Part shown: in pieces, positions 40,288-52,375 of the stretch
Position numbering within the stretch: the first letter of the stretch is position 1
How the letters are laid out: every line of letters starts with the position of its first letter
Source of the DNA: Ixodes scapularis
Lineage: Eukaryota > Arthropoda > Arachnida > Ixodida > Ixodidae
Assembly (NCBI RefSeq): GCF_016920785.2
Contig: NW_024609837.1
Location: forward strand, 53,062,671 to 53,126,670
Length of the DNA: 64,000 bases
Direction of reading: 5' to 3'
Translations under genes and position numbers: made by a program
Notes under the pieces: model-generated
What the model saw: only the letters and a program-made list of their open reading frames with translations
Databases searched by the model: none
Told to the model about the DNA's origin: nothing

Positions 40288-43200
40288 CTGAAATAGTTCA
40301 GTCTTATGAGAATGAAATGAGAAGGCGTTCGGGAGGACTCCTCTTTCTGGCACGACTAAACCGCGGCGTAAAAATTAACTGGTACGTCTAACGTAGGGAG
40401 CGGAAGATGAAATTCATCTAAAACAACAAAATGGGCTCGAAAAACGGAAAGTCTTAATTTTGTTTATTATTATGGTAATTACAAATTTAAAATAATCTAA
40501 ATTTTAACAGATTAAAAAAAAAAAATCTCAGTGTGTGTTCAATTGTGTTTACGTCTCATGCTGGTTGATTCGTTCTTCGGCATTCTCATTGGTTAATGTC
40601 GCTATCTGATTGCCTGAATAGCGATAATACGATTTTCTGAAGTCGCCACCCCCTACATTTATTAAGTTGTCTGTGACCACAAAAAGGGTAGTTTGAGGAT
40701 TTAGTAACCGTCTTCTTCTTCATTAAAAAATAGTCTCCCAGATGGGTTGTTAAAGGGACGCGAAAACGAAATTGAAGCGCCTATTTATTTGCCTAAATAT
40801 GACCTATTGAATTCAAAGACCTCGGAAACACCTGTCGTTAGTTGGAGAATTCGGAAAAAAAATATTTTAAAAGGAATAAAACGAGTTACAAATTGCACCT
40901 AACGGATGAACCTGAAGCTTGGTCGGAGTGCCCTGTCGTCAATGGACCCGTGACAGCAGCGCTGCGCCGCGGCAGTACGTCGTACTTTTGTATACGAATA
41001 AAGACGTTACACGGGCGCTAGAGATTGACGTATAAGGCTACTGTTGAGTAGGCCAAGCTGGATTACGTCGGCAAGCTTCGTAGAGCCGTTCCCGTGTTGA
41101 CGAAGTGGATGGCCAAACGGCCGTCCCCTTCGAAAAAAAAAAAAAAAGTCTGCTTCGTTGAACTGGTTAAATGATCACAATCATTCTGTGCGTTTACCCT
41201 CTAAGGAATGACTCCGCGTCTTTTTACTCGCGAAACACTTAAAGAGCCAATCTCTGCGATCTAGGAAATCAGCTCAGAGAATTATGAGGCGGAACATGCG
41301 TTTAGACCTAAAATGAATTGCTTCGGATTGAGAAATCGGATTGAGAAATCCCGTGGTCGTGACGTGCTTGAGCACCAGATGCAATGGCCCCAAGCTTCCA
41401 CCGTGCTTTTAAGCACACAATAAAACTTGTCATTCTCAAGTGATCATAAGTGCCGTCGTGACACTCATTGGGCACGAACGCGAATCCAAATAATAGTTGA
41501 CGCATTGATTGTTGACGAGCGTATACGTCCGAGTGACGCAGGGCTCGCGTCAAATGCGTGAACTGGGTTCGGCTGACGTGTTTGGACAACGCGGATGCAT
41601 TACAATGAAAAAGCGGAGAGCTTTCGAAAGAAAGAAGGCAGGCTTCTAACTTTCTACTCTCGTGTAACAGTTCTCTTTTGGGTCACTATCGGACATGCGA
41701 TTAGAAAAACCCCAATTTAAATTTATTTATCACGCCCAAAATTAATTTTATGGTCCCTTTGAAGGGACCGGAGCCGAAGCGCCGATTTTCGACAATCTTC
41801 AATTTGGCTGGAAATTCGCAGATTGCACTAATAGCCCTTTCTCAACTGATATTTTTTTTTATAAAAATAGTTTGTTTTTCTGTGAGTTATTGATTTTTCA
41901 AATTACGCCGGCCACGAGAGTTCTGGAGGCGACATTCTACTGGCAAAAATGAAAAATCCTTACTTTCAATACCCGTATACGTCACCGGCGGGAAGGCGGA
42001 GAAGCGACCCGGGAAGGAAAGGACAGTCAGGAAAAAAAACGTCCAGAAGCAAAAGTGTACCACATCTTTTATGTCGAGTAAAGTCACTTCACCGCACATA
42101 AAAAGAAACTTTATTAAAGATGCTTTCGTAATTCGCATCGACAGCATCATATCGACTGATCACAAAAAAAATTAAGATAAATACCTTTCTCGAGCCCTGA
42201 AGAATGTGGGAACAATGCCCATTCTATTGTTAATGTTTATTTCAAACCGAAGCTTGTCGTTTAATTCGCCAATGACTATGTTTTGCGAAATCCCTTGGTG
42301 TAATTAGCATGCATGTAGGCGCTCCTTTGAGCTATATCATGCTTTCGAAATGCAGAAAGTTTTGAGGATGTGCTTCTGAGCTTCCGTTTTGAAGAAGTGC
42401 TTCTGTGTTTCCGTGAGAGGATCTTTTAATTTTATTTGGCTATTGCCACACTTGTGGGGCTGGCCTCGGCTCCGGCGAGACTTCGCAGATTCGTATTTGT
42501 TGACATGCAAATTTATGACTCTATTTTTGTTTTCTACTGACAAGATGTATATGGCAGTGTTCACGGTCGAAACTGGATCGAAAATCTAATAGCTTAAAAC
42601 ATGAGACAACTAATGTTTACTCGTCAGAATCCAGAATATAATAAGAACATAATTTGTTTTCGAAAGAACGTTTTTCAGTTTGCAGAGGGAAAGCAAAGGC
42701 AAACTTTGTTCATTCAAATGCACTTAAAAGTTTTTAGTTTGAGCTAAGTTTGAATTTATTGTTAATCTCAAGGTGATTAAAATACATTAAGTAAGCCGCA
42801 TTTAGAAACTTGCCGAACTTTCCCAAAACATAAAAGGGACACAGTTGAACACTAAATTCACCTTAAAACTTTTTTTTGAACTTCGTTATGCACAATAATT
42901 TTTTGAGTGTCACAAAAGAATCCTGGTGCAGTATCTTGAAAAGTAACGATGTAACGAGTGTCAATAATGCGATTCCAGACAGGTGACAAAAAGGAAATCG
43001 TGTCCCTTTCATGATTTTTGGCAAAGTTTTGAAAGTTTTTAAGTGAAATATGGCTAAAATATTAGAATGTCCTTGACATCACCGGAAAGCTCAATCATCT
43101 TTTTTTAATACAAATTTATTATGATAGGTTCACAATATATTAAGCAAATAACTTGAAAAAAAAATCCCTCAAATTTGTCGTTTGCATTTCTTTTGTGTTT

Positions 43201-43869
43201 CAAGAATGCTCCCAAAAGATTATTTTTTGGTTAAAATTAAAAATTCGACTTCAAAACCGTGCTTGAATTGAGATAAAAACACACATATACGACAGATACA
43301 TTCACAGGAACAAATACAGGTTTATTTTTTTTCTTTAGCTTGTCTCTGATCGCAATATTGTTTGACCTAGTATAATGATCATGGCAAGTCAAAATTGACT
43401 CGGTGCAATCTGACGTGTCAGTTACCCCCCTGGAGCTCTAGAAACGTCAAACTTCGCATTGGAGTAAAAGTTAGCACAGCGCCAATTGGGCTTTGGTGAT
43501 AAAAGCTCTGCATCATCCTGCAAGCGTCCAATAGGTGCGCTCCGCAAACCTCGGCCCCAACTTCGTGTTTTAAGACTCCATGGGGCCTGTGGTCATATCG
43601 AAAAGGTGTAGCGACGGTTTTTTTTGCGTTGTGCATTAGAAAGTGCTATGACTTGTGTCGTGAAGGTAGATAGGTTATGATTACTCCAGCACAAAATATA
43701 CTTAAACAAACGAAAATAAATCTTCCAAAATATGCTGAAGGGTGGATTATAATTTATATCAAATAGACAGAAATAAAGATATTTCGGTGGCCAAATGTTT
43801 AAGTTCAAATCTATACTACAATGATCTCATCAATTAAGCATCATGTGCAAAAATAAATGGTTGACTCAC
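40288..43869. other. Intron of gene B, with possible short MITEs
   Basis: TTAAAGGGACGCG at 40752 and the inverted GGTCCCTTTGAA at about 41752 may be ends of one element. AAAGGGACAC at 42834 and inverted GTGTCCCTTTC at 43000 may bound a smaller one. A short duplicated GTGCTTCTG word lies at 42369-42410. No exon found. Confidence 0.4.
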
Positions 43870-43916
43870 GTGGAATAGGGGGGTTTGGGTAGTCGTCATC
43901 AGTATTCTTGCACTTC
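43870..43916 (-). CDS. Gene B, 47-nt exon
   Basis: Minus strand, acceptor TTATATTTAG, donor GTGAGTC. One base completes an Arg codon from the 75-nt exon, 15 codons read KCKNTDDDYPNPPIP, and one base starts a Pro codon continued at 40287. The frame is preserved across both junctions. It links the folded part to the proline-rich tail and contributes one Cys. Confidence 0.75.
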
Positions 43917-44310
43917 CTAAATATAATTATATAAGAAACAATATTCAATACATATAGGTCTTAACAAAATGTATAACAGGCTTTTTGAAAAAAAAAAAGT
44001 CAAATTTTAAAAGAAAAGTTAAAAAAACTCTGAGCGAGTGTGTTCTGTTCGTTTTTTTATGACATCGTTTGTTCTTTATTAAATAAAAAAATTGTACTGG
44101 TGCGCACAAAAGCTATGTATATACAATATATCCCACCCGCCATTAACCCGCGACATATGTAACATTCTGTCTGAACGACGTACGACATCCCAAGAACGAT
44201 GATAAAATTATTTACGCATGGATACGGAACGTTTAGATAATGCACTCCCAGTGTGTCCGGATAATTTGGACTTTACCGAGCTAAGGCAGCTATTCAGCTT
44301 GCTTTGATCA
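43917..44310. other. Intron of gene B
   Basis: AT-rich, with an A-run at 43989-43998. Nothing recognised. Confidence 0.5.
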
Positions 44311-45030
44311 CTTAAAGGGATACTTCGACAAAATTTGAAATATTCCTGTCGTGTTCAGAAATAGGCTGAATATGATCCATAATATCCTTAAATGAAAATC
44401 GCACGTTTCTATTTTGAGCCTGATGGCTGTACTTTTTGTTATAAACGGCCCACTCGGGCAAGCGGTCGGAGAACAGCCAGCGGAGAGCACATGACATCCG
44501 GCGCAATCGTGGCGTAGTTTGTCTCGAGATGAGCAAAGCTGCGGCGAGGCTGACGTTGTCAGGTTGCCCTAGCCCTTCCAGCCACCGAAGCGGACGAAGC
44601 ACGCCAGCGCTCGGGCCACCACAACTAACCGCAAAGATGTTTTTGTGTGAATTTTGTGTGATGGGTTAATCTTCTATAACTTTGTAGAGAGAGAACGCAC
44701 AAAAGAGAGCTCCGTTGAGTGGGGAGTTCCTCCCTTGCCTCTTCTCTAGTGCTGGGCATAGAGCTGACGGTCTGACGTACGGTTCAAAGCATGTATAGTT
44801 CTAGGCAAGACAGTTAACATCAGTACCTGTCAAGGTTCCTAGACGGGCATTACAAACGAGGCTTTAGCAACATTCACCAGGTGCTCCTTGCTAATTGTTC
44901 AATTTGTTTTAAAATTCCCTTGCGTGTCTTTATTATCAAGATATTGGTGTGTCCGATGTGGTACTGCTCCTTTGAACACATATAGACAAAAAAATAAGCG
45001 CCGAAATTTCGTTGTAGTATCCCTTTAAAG
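44311..45030. mobile_element. MITE with CTTAAAGGGATACT inverted ends
   Basis: The left end CTTAAAGGGATACTTCGACA and the inverted right end CTTTAAAGGGATACTACAAC enclose 720 bp. No ORF of a transposase. The ends resemble those at 27495-28597, but interiors do not obviously match. Confidence 0.6.
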
Positions 45031-45925
45031 TACGTTGATACCTTCTAGAATTTTTTAAGTAATATTTATGAGATCAGGAGCACGTAGAAAAGGTTATACT
45101 GTTTACATTCTGACATCAGACATCAGAACATCGACTAAAGCTGTTGCAGGTGTCACCTTTTTGGCTTTACCCAATTGTGAATGGTTAAAGATGTTGCTGC
45201 ACCTATGCACGTATCGTCACACAACAGTCAACGTACAGCTCGTGCTACAGTCATTTTGGAAAATAATCATAAATATACAGTGCTTTTCTTGGGCGTTAGA
45301 TATTTGTTTTAAAAGAGCAGTGAAAGCTACACTAATCTGGTGTGTTCAGGTGAGTTATACGCCAAGGGGGACATAATCTAGGGAGGAATCGTCATGACAA
45401 GTGAAAAGATAAACTAAAAAGTGTTAATACATTTTTTATTTAGTGAAAATAAAAAGGTGATTCGAAGTAGAAACTTGTAGCGCCTCATAGAGCCTCTAAA
45501 TTAGTTATTATAGAGATATTTGGATCACGTGTGTCCCATAAAGCGGCAGTGTTCAGATACAAAAGTCAAAGAAGGAGGGTTTACGAACGTAAACTGCCGA
45601 CTTCGGAACCCGAAGTCGCGGCCTCGTGCTTATGAGTTCACACGCCACCCCCTCCCCCCTTCCACCATGTAACGCGTACCGTCAAACTGGTCTTATGACA
45701 GGTAGTGTGCCTGCAATCACGATTCTCACGTTGACAGGTTGGTAACTGTGTCTGTTTTGTGAATGCTCCGGTGGATGTTAAAAATTTGCAATGCCCCTGT
45801 CCTAGAGTGAAAGGGCAGACCCGCATGGCAATGACCCATGAGAAAGAGAAGTTTCCACGTTGGAAAAGTGGAAACATTTAGGAAAAGTGGAAGACTTTCT
45901 CGCCACCTTCGAAAAGTGATGACGC
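45031..45925. other. Intron of gene B, no exon recognised
   Basis: A 102-codon plus-strand frame at 45068-45376 has no family match. Upstream of 45930 the sequence may still contain eroded Gypsy DNA. Confidence 0.35.
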
Positions 45926-45929
45926 CGTG

Positions 45930-47190
45930 GGATGGGTCGCAGATACGAACCGCTTGAGGACACCTCATCATGCCTGTCGGAAGCTGCAGTGCTCGCGTCG
46001 AAATTGACGGCGAGACGTGCCCTGTGAAGTTCGTTGTTCTACAAGACTGTTCCATAGACATCCTTATGGGCATGTACTTTCCGTGTGAATACGGCGCCGT
46101 CATCGACATTGGAGGGAACAGATAGACTTTGCGGACACCTTTTCGGCCTCCAAAGAAACCCCAAACAACGTCAGTCGCAGTCCGAGTAGCTGCCGAGCCC
46201 GTAAACCTGCCGTCGCAATCACGTGTTGTTGTACCCGTCGTAACCGATGCAGCTACCTGCGGCGAAGGTTTTCTCTAAGGCAACATTCAATTGCTCCCGA
46301 GGAGACGTCGCAAGAGGAGTAGCTGAACTTCAGGATGGGCTTATACCATGGTCCTCGTGACGAACTTTCGAGAAGAAACGCACCACGTCATGAATGGTGC
46401 CTCTGTCAGCCACGTGAAGGAATTCCATAACTCCGCCGAAATCGCCGCGATTACTGAAGAGTCCCCGACACTTCAGCAAGACAGTACGTCACCAGCGCAG
46501 CTCGATATCGACCCCTAGCTTCCAGGCCCCAAAACAACCGCAGCTGATTAACCTCCTCGCAAAATACAGAGACTGCTTTGCGACGTAGTCGAAGGTGCGC
46601 CAAACCACCGTTGCGAAGCACCGCACAGTTACGGAGGGCGACACGCTCCCTGTGCATCCATCGCTGTACAAAGTTTCCGTAAGAGAAAGTTAGGTAATCC
46701 AGGAGCAAGTTCAAAGGATGCTGAACGACGATACAATCCAGCCTTCAAGCAGTGTGTGGGCCTTTCCAGTCGTACTGGTTAAAAAGAAGGATGGAACGCT
46801 TAGGTTCTGCGTGGACTACCAGCAGCTAGCTGCAGTGACAACGAAAGACGTGGATCCACTCTCTCGCATCGACGACACGCTAGACTAACTGCGCCACTCT
46901 AGATACTTTTGAAGATAGAGTAGGCAGGCGAGCTCGTTGATGTTACACATTTTTGAAAAAAAAAAAAAAAAAAAAAAACCGGAGACGACGGACGAAAAAG
47001 GGAACAACATACAAAACGTCTCAAACGCAGCTATTAATCTTTATTAGCACAGTCGTTTATGTGTTGTTCCTTTTTTCGTCCGTTGTCTCCGGCTTTTCAA
47101 AAATGTCAATACTTTTCATCGGTGTACCTGAAGAGCGGCTACTGGCAGATTGAAGTCGACGAACGCGACCGAGAGAAGACACCCTTCGTC
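45930..47190 (+). mobile_element. Decayed Gypsy-type element, protease to RT start
   Basis: The plus strand carries a protease-end segment (VEIDGETCPVKFVVLQDCS, then Tyr-Gly-Ala-Val-Ile-Asp) near 46000-46110. An RT start follows near 46770-46850 (Val-Leu-Val-Lys-Lys-Lys-Asp-Gly-Thr-Leu-Arg-Phe-Cys-Val-Asp-Tyr). After the hairpin insertion at 46911-47108 it continues with SGYWQIEVDERDREKT. It then breaks off near 47190. Several stops disable it. Related to the longer element at 54.2-60.1 kb. Confidence 0.8.
46903..47116. mobile_element. Hairpin family copy 2 (46911-47108) inside Gypsy RT
   Basis: A 198-bp insert flanked by ATACTTTT (46903-46910 and 47109-47116), splitting the RT reading Arg-Tyr-Phe-Ser-Ser. 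The head includes GCGAGCTCGTTGATGTTAC. The arms (ACATTTTTGAAAA, CCGGAGAC, GACGGACGAAAAAGGGAAC) pair with the inverted right arm ending CAAAAATGTCA. The left arm has an expanded A-run at 46957-46978. The centre holds AAACGCAGC and CTTTATT, in the inverted sense relative to copy 1. Confidence 0.85.
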
Positions 47191-48237
47191 ACGCCCTAGC
47201 GTTGCGAAAACGCGGGTGATAATACCACCGCGACTATTGTTCACGTTTTCGCAGCGCCAGCGGTGGGCCTGTGTCACCAATGACAAGTTTAGGACACCAC
47301 CGTATTTCTTGCGCGCTCAAAATCTTTTTAAAATTTACTGATTTAGTGTATTTCGATCACGCTCGATAAGTATCTTATTAAATAAATACGTTCATTTTTA
47401 CAAGTTTAGTTAATTATAAAACATATCGTGACGATTCGCCCTCTTTATTACGTTCCCCTGGCCCTATAGCTCACCCGAAAATACCGCATTAGCGTAGCTT
47501 CACGGCTATTTGAAAAACTTTGTGCGAAGCATCCTGCATTTTATAAATTTAATTTTTTTTGTCACGGTTTTTCTCAAGTATTCAAACTGACGTACGCAGC
47601 GTATTTCCGCAGGTTCCTCTTCTCGTGCTTTTTTTAATACTTGTGAATTTCAGCCCCCAGACAAGCCTTGTTCAATACATTTTAATGTTCATCTCTCTCT
47701 CTCTCTCTCTTTAACAAGAATGTATCATGGAAAATATATTTTCATATTTTTTTTTAAAGATTACGAACTGACGATACTTTTATTTGGATAACACTAATTT
47801 CAAATATGATAAGTGATTTTCCTGAAATCACTGCCTAAATGGAATCGTGGCACTACTAAATCACTAGCCGAGAAAAGTAATGTATTACATTACTCATTGT
47901 AGCAAAAAGTAATGTAATCAGTAATTTCATTACAGTAGTGTCATTACTGCAACTTTTAATTTTTTTTTTTTGAACAGGGCTGCAGTGTAATGAAAAGCAA
48001 CCTCAAAGGTAAGTTGAAAATTCGATAAGAAAGTGCTGCACCAGATCCCCAAAAGAGGACACCTGCCTTATCCTCCAAATGCCCAAAAATTGTGCCACAC
48101 TTCTTTAAAATATTGATCGATTTGGTTAAAATAAATTAAATATGTACAGGTATATTTTTAGTTGTTTTCTTGTTTGATGCGAAAGGAAATCATATGCATA
48201 ACTTACAAATCCACCACTATCATCGGATTTAGAATAG
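47191..48237. other. Intron of gene B, no exon recognised
   Basis: Contains (TC)n at about 47693-47711. GTAATGTATTACATTAC-type words at 47875-47950 resemble hAT terminal sequence, without defined ends. Confidence 0.45.
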
Positions 48238-48688
48238 TACAGGGTGCCACAAAAGAAAATTCACAGGTTTTTTTTTTTTTTTTACCGAAAAATAAACTAG
48301 GCATCGCCGAACGCTCATTCTCCATCAAAAAGGTAGCGCTAGAGGTCACAACCAGCCAAAGTTGCAGCCCGATCCGACACCTTATTCAGAAGTTATAAGT
48401 GATTTTCTGAAAAGTTAAATGGGAAAATGGCGGCTGACGGAGTTTTTGAATACATGGGGCTCTATGGACGCCAAAAATCGAAAACGGGCGAAAATGGGCT
48501 CCATTTTCCCATTGAACTGTTCAGACAATCACTTATAACTTTTGAATAAGGTATCGGATCGGGCTGAAACTTTGGCATCTGGTTGTGACCTCTAGCGCTA
48601 CCTTTGGGTGGAGAATGAGCGTTCGGCGGTGCCTAGTTTATTTTTGCGGTAAAAAAAAATATCTGTATTTTTTTTGTGACACCATGTA
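48238..48688. mobile_element. TA-flanked foldback MITE (48240-48686)
   Basis: The left end CAGGGTGCCACAAAAG and the inverted right end CATGGTGTCACAAAA are flanked by TA on both sides. Arms of about 180 bp share, inverted, CGAACGCTCATTCTCC, GGTAGCGCTAGAGGTCAC and GCCCGATCCGA. The spacer is about 90 bp. No coding capacity. Confidence 0.9.
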
Positions 48689-48851
48689 TATCCAGAAATG
48701 ACATAATATGGCGTAATATAGGTTGAGCTTCATGAACATGCCACACGTAACAAAAATGTCATGTCAGTGTATTAGCTACGTTGCACGTGGTAGATGATGA
48801 AAACCGTTAATATATCAATCGTTTTAATTTTAGTGATGATGATTTACGTAC

Positions 48852-48926
48852 CTTAACTGTTCCTTCACTTCGTCATGCCTATCTGATGGAATGTTATACA
48901 CATTGTCACCTAAACCTGAGCTTATG
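48852..48926 (-). CDS. Gene B, 75-nt exon
   Basis: Minus strand, acceptor GTTCATATTTCAG, donor GTACGT. One base completes Ser, 24 codons open ISSGLGDNVYNIPSDRHDE and close VKEQL, and two bases begin Arg. Length and phases equal the gene A exon at 3002-3076. Following the M12B hypothesis, Ser-Ile-Ser-Ser-Gly-Leu-Gly-Asp spans the place of the second half of HExxHxxGxxHD, with no His ligands. The rest would correspond to the final helix before a conserved Cys. Confidence 0.75.
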
Positions 48927-51150
48927 CTGAAATATGAACAGTGCATATCTGTATTATACAAAGAAAACACTACATTTCTTATAAAACTGAATAAGAAGTA
49001 AGAATGTATAGCACATAACTTTTTTACAATTGACTTAAAAGTCGTGGCTTAGGATTTGTCGCAAGAAACTACGGCAGCCACCAAAGTGCGTGAGTGAAAC
49101 ACGCGCGTCTGTCGTCGACGACACGAATTGCACCTTTGTGAAATTTTGTCGATCTTTGAAGAGGGCGAGTCTCCAACATTTTGCAAGATCTGCTTCGGAG
49201 AAGTGTATGAACAGTGGTAAAACGAAATAATAAAAAAAAGAGAGAGCAGGTGCACAATCGCGGGCGATATGGCAAAGCCCAAGCGAGCACGTGGCTTAAA
49301 AAGCCTGCCGCGCTGTGTACTAGAAGAAAGCTCGGTCATTATGGAGGCTTCAGTGGCTGTTCACTTTCTGTAAAAACACTCCCAGCTTGACCAGTCATTT
49401 GTGAGCTCATGCTAGTTTCGCCGAACATAGAGGCGATCCGCAACGAATGGTCAAATGAAGCATGGTTGAATCGACACGGTCGGCAGGTTGAGTGATACAT
49501 TTTTGGCCGTTTGATAATTAAATCCCAAGATAAATGACAATAAAACGGTTTTTAATTTATTTCACCGAGCATTACAACTATTGATGTTGACTCAGCAATC
49601 GATTGCCGACCAAGTGGGGAATAACGCCAAAAGTCAAACAGCCGCTGGAATTCCACTCTTCCACACAATATACCCGTTTCGAAAGTCACGTGCCGATTAT
49701 TAGAAAGTCGGAACCACTGCAAAATGGCGGAACAACTGCAAGTCAAGTCATTCCATGAGATTGTGAACGTCAGAGCGCGGCCAACGCTAGGGATTCGACG
49801 AGCAAGTCAAACAGTGTTGAAAGTGCAACGTCACTGCGCTCGTCACATTTCTCCGTGGGTGTGTTTTTGCCTTATAATCCAATCCAACGCACAAAGTGTG
49901 CCGTGACGTCGCTGGTTCAGTGCGACATTGTACAGGGATTTTACCGCTGCCAACAGGGGGCAGTCTTTCGAAAGTGGTCTATAGCCTCGATGATAGCTCA
50001 AATTTCTACGGTTGGATAACGCTGGTGGTCTTGGGAGCCACGCGCTCGCCTAAGCTTTTTCATATCTACCGTGCACTGTACAAATAAATCACATAATTCA
50101 TAACTGGCGATACCAGTTATGAATAGCATTGTCTCGTTACCAATTCGTTCGCGCCTTCTGGTTGCTAAAGCGTAGGCACTCCCTGTCCTCTAATGCTGGC
50201 GACAGTGAACCTATAGTCTTTTCGTCGCAATCCGTTAAACAGTGAAAAACAAACACAAGAAATTCACGCACACTACAAATAAGCAATCGATCAACGTTAA
50301 AACGCCTTTTCTGCACAAATTTTAGTCTTCAGAATTCATATTTTGTCGTCCTGGTTAGAGGTTTGAGTAATCGAATCGTTTTCTATAGTATAGGCTCAAT
50401 GGATCTAAGTCAGATGACACAAATAGTAAAAATGCCCTATGAATGCGACTCTAAGAATTTATTAAAACAAACTAGGCTACGTGTTGGAATAGGTTTTTCA
50501 AAGAAATAAAAGACTATTATTATTATAAAAAAAAAAACTAGATTTTTTTTCATAACATCTACACGTGACTATATTCTGGGTCGTGACTCGCGAGAAATAA
50601 CGTAATTACAAGTTTTTGCAAGGCCAACTTGACACTCGAAAGGTTGGCACAGACAATTTGGAAAATCTCGAAAGGTTGGCACAGACAATTTGGAAAATGC
50701 TAGGACTGGCTAGATTTTACTCGTTCAATGATATATTATTCATAAAAAAATACGGAAAGTAACGACAAAAGTAACGTCGTTACTTTTATCGTTACCTGAG
50801 AAAAAGTAATAGAACTACAGTTACAAGTTACATTTTTAAAAATTAACTGGTTACAGTTACAAGTTACCAAAAAAAGTAACGAAACTACAGTAACGCGTTA
50901 CTAGTAACGCATTACTACCCAAGACTGCTATCACCTGTGCACTTGCTCATCACTTTATGGTTAGATGCGGCGCCACAGGCGTCCAAAGTAGGGGCTACTT
51001 GCCTTTCTGCGGCGCCGCAGCACTATTATTACTACCACTGCTATTATTCAGACATTTTTAATATCTGAATGAAAATAATTTTGCTCTACATTTGTTCAAA
51101 AAGTTTGCTGGTGATAAGGATTGAAACAGTCGGTAGAAGTAGCACCTTTA
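48927..51150. other. Intron of gene B; GTAAC-rich MITE end; short tandem
   Basis: GTTACTTTTATCGTTACC and CAGTAACGCGTTACTAGTAA at 50755-50925 look like one end of a hAT-type MITE (CAGTCTTGGGTAG when inverted). A perfect two-copy 32-bp tandem lies at 50635-50698. No exon found. Confidence 0.5.
50635..50698 (+). repeat. Perfect 2 x 32-bp tandem duplication
   Basis: The unit opens CTCGAAAGGTTGGCACAGAC and closes AATTTGGAAAAT. Both copies are identical, which implies recent origin. Confidence 0.95.
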
Positions 51151-51290
51151 ATAATTTTGGCTAATGGGTTAAGCAAATTACGCAACGCACAGCGCAAAAA
51201 CCAGGGAGGACATAAAAAAGAGTGAGCAAATAAATGGCGCTTGTTTTCTGTTTTTGTGCCTGTCTATTTCGCTATTTGTAATTTAATGTG
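51150..51290. repeat. Hairpin family, diverged copy
   Basis: TTGGCTAATGGGTT (head-like) is followed by CACAGCGCAAAAACCAGGGA as in copy 1, then a weak inverted arm with TTTTTGTGCCTGTCTATTTCGC. Target duplication not found. Confidence 0.45.
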
Positions 51291-51976
51291 CGGTATAACT
51301 TACATAAAACTAACGCGAGATAAGAAACGTGCATTTATTTATTATTTTATTTTATGTTCTAATATACAGCGAAGGTCTTAAAATGATGTACATAGGGTAA
51401 ATTGCAATAGTGAAAGAAAACTTAAATTCTGCAAAGTATGAGTCATAAAATCCGCTACCCTGAGTTGTATACGGGTAACGGGACTAGTTTGAATAATTAT
51501 ATTCACAAAAAAAAAAAAGGTTAGATACTCGTATAACTCTCCGATAATACACACATAAGTAGATTGAAATTAGGGACAATGAATTAATCTATGAACTTAT
51601 GTTTATCAGGTGTGAGACAGCGTATATGACATGATATCGGTTTGTACAGACACCATAAAGCATTGTGTTGCTCCTAATAAAAATATTACGTCCGATTAAA
51701 ATATTTGGCCGCCTTTATGAGGTTTTGTAACGTGAAGCAGGAAAGGAGACGCTATGCCCAAGAGTTTAACCACGTGATATTGCCTCAACCCTTGAGACAG
51801 CATCTTGTATTTGTTTATTAGGCATTTGTTAATTGGGGATTTGTTTATAGCAAAAAAAAATACAAATAGGTCATCAAGTGCAATGTTCAAAATTTATTCA
51901 AACTGTCATTCAAATCTCAATATCATCATACAAGCTAGAAAGGCAATTTAAAATTATTATTATGAATGATTCTCAC

Positions 51977-52088
51977 CTGTTCAGGATAAGACTGAGCAGT
52001 GTGTAAGATGCGTATCCCGATTGATCTGAAGCGTAAGCTAGCAATATTGCTAAGCTTTCCTTACAGAGAGTGTGGTCTCCGTGATAAC
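51977..52088 (-). CDS. Gene B, 112-nt core exon with Thr-Leu-Cys motif
   Basis: Minus strand, acceptor CCATATTTCAG, donor GTGAGA. Two bases complete a codon (Gly if the upstream exon ends in G as in gene A), 36 codons follow and two bases begin Ser. It opens YHGDHTLCKESLAILLAYAS and closes LLSLILN. Compared with gene A: same length, same phases, shared Tyr, Thr-Leu-Cys and Leu-Ala-Tyr. In an M12B register, Ser-Leu-Ile-Leu-Asn occupies the HExxH position, so the zinc site is absent. The upstream exons were not found before the window edge; a 6-kb Gypsy insertion lies on that side. Confidence 0.75.
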
Positions 52089-52284
52089 CTGAAATATGGC
52101 GTTTAAGTCAATGCATGCTTTGGTAAGTTATTTTTAAAACGATAATTTAAATACAATTATGACTACGTCGCCATTAAGGTAGTCACTTACTATAATATAA
52201 TTACTAGCCCACAAACACAAAATGTAATTTACTTACAAATGTAATTTTTTGTAAGAAATTGATACAATTACTCCGGCATGATGA

Positions 52285-52375
52285 AAAATAGCGCGCAAAA
52301 GAGGACCACAGGCGAAGAAACACCTAGAACACACAAGCGCGGACTCGCCACTGGTATTTATGAGCGGAAGAGGAA
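52285..52375. repeat. Hairpin family, single arm plus centre
   Basis: AGCGCGCAAAAGAGGACCAC and GCGAAGAAACACC are followed by AAGCGCGGACTCGCCACT and TATTTA, the inverted form of the AGTTGCGAGTCAGCGCT centre of copy 1. No second arm is seen. Confidence 0.55.

Noticed and set aside
40102..40296. Plus-strand open frame rich in Val/Leu/Glu
   Set aside because: It is the antisense shadow of the proline-rich last exon of gene B.
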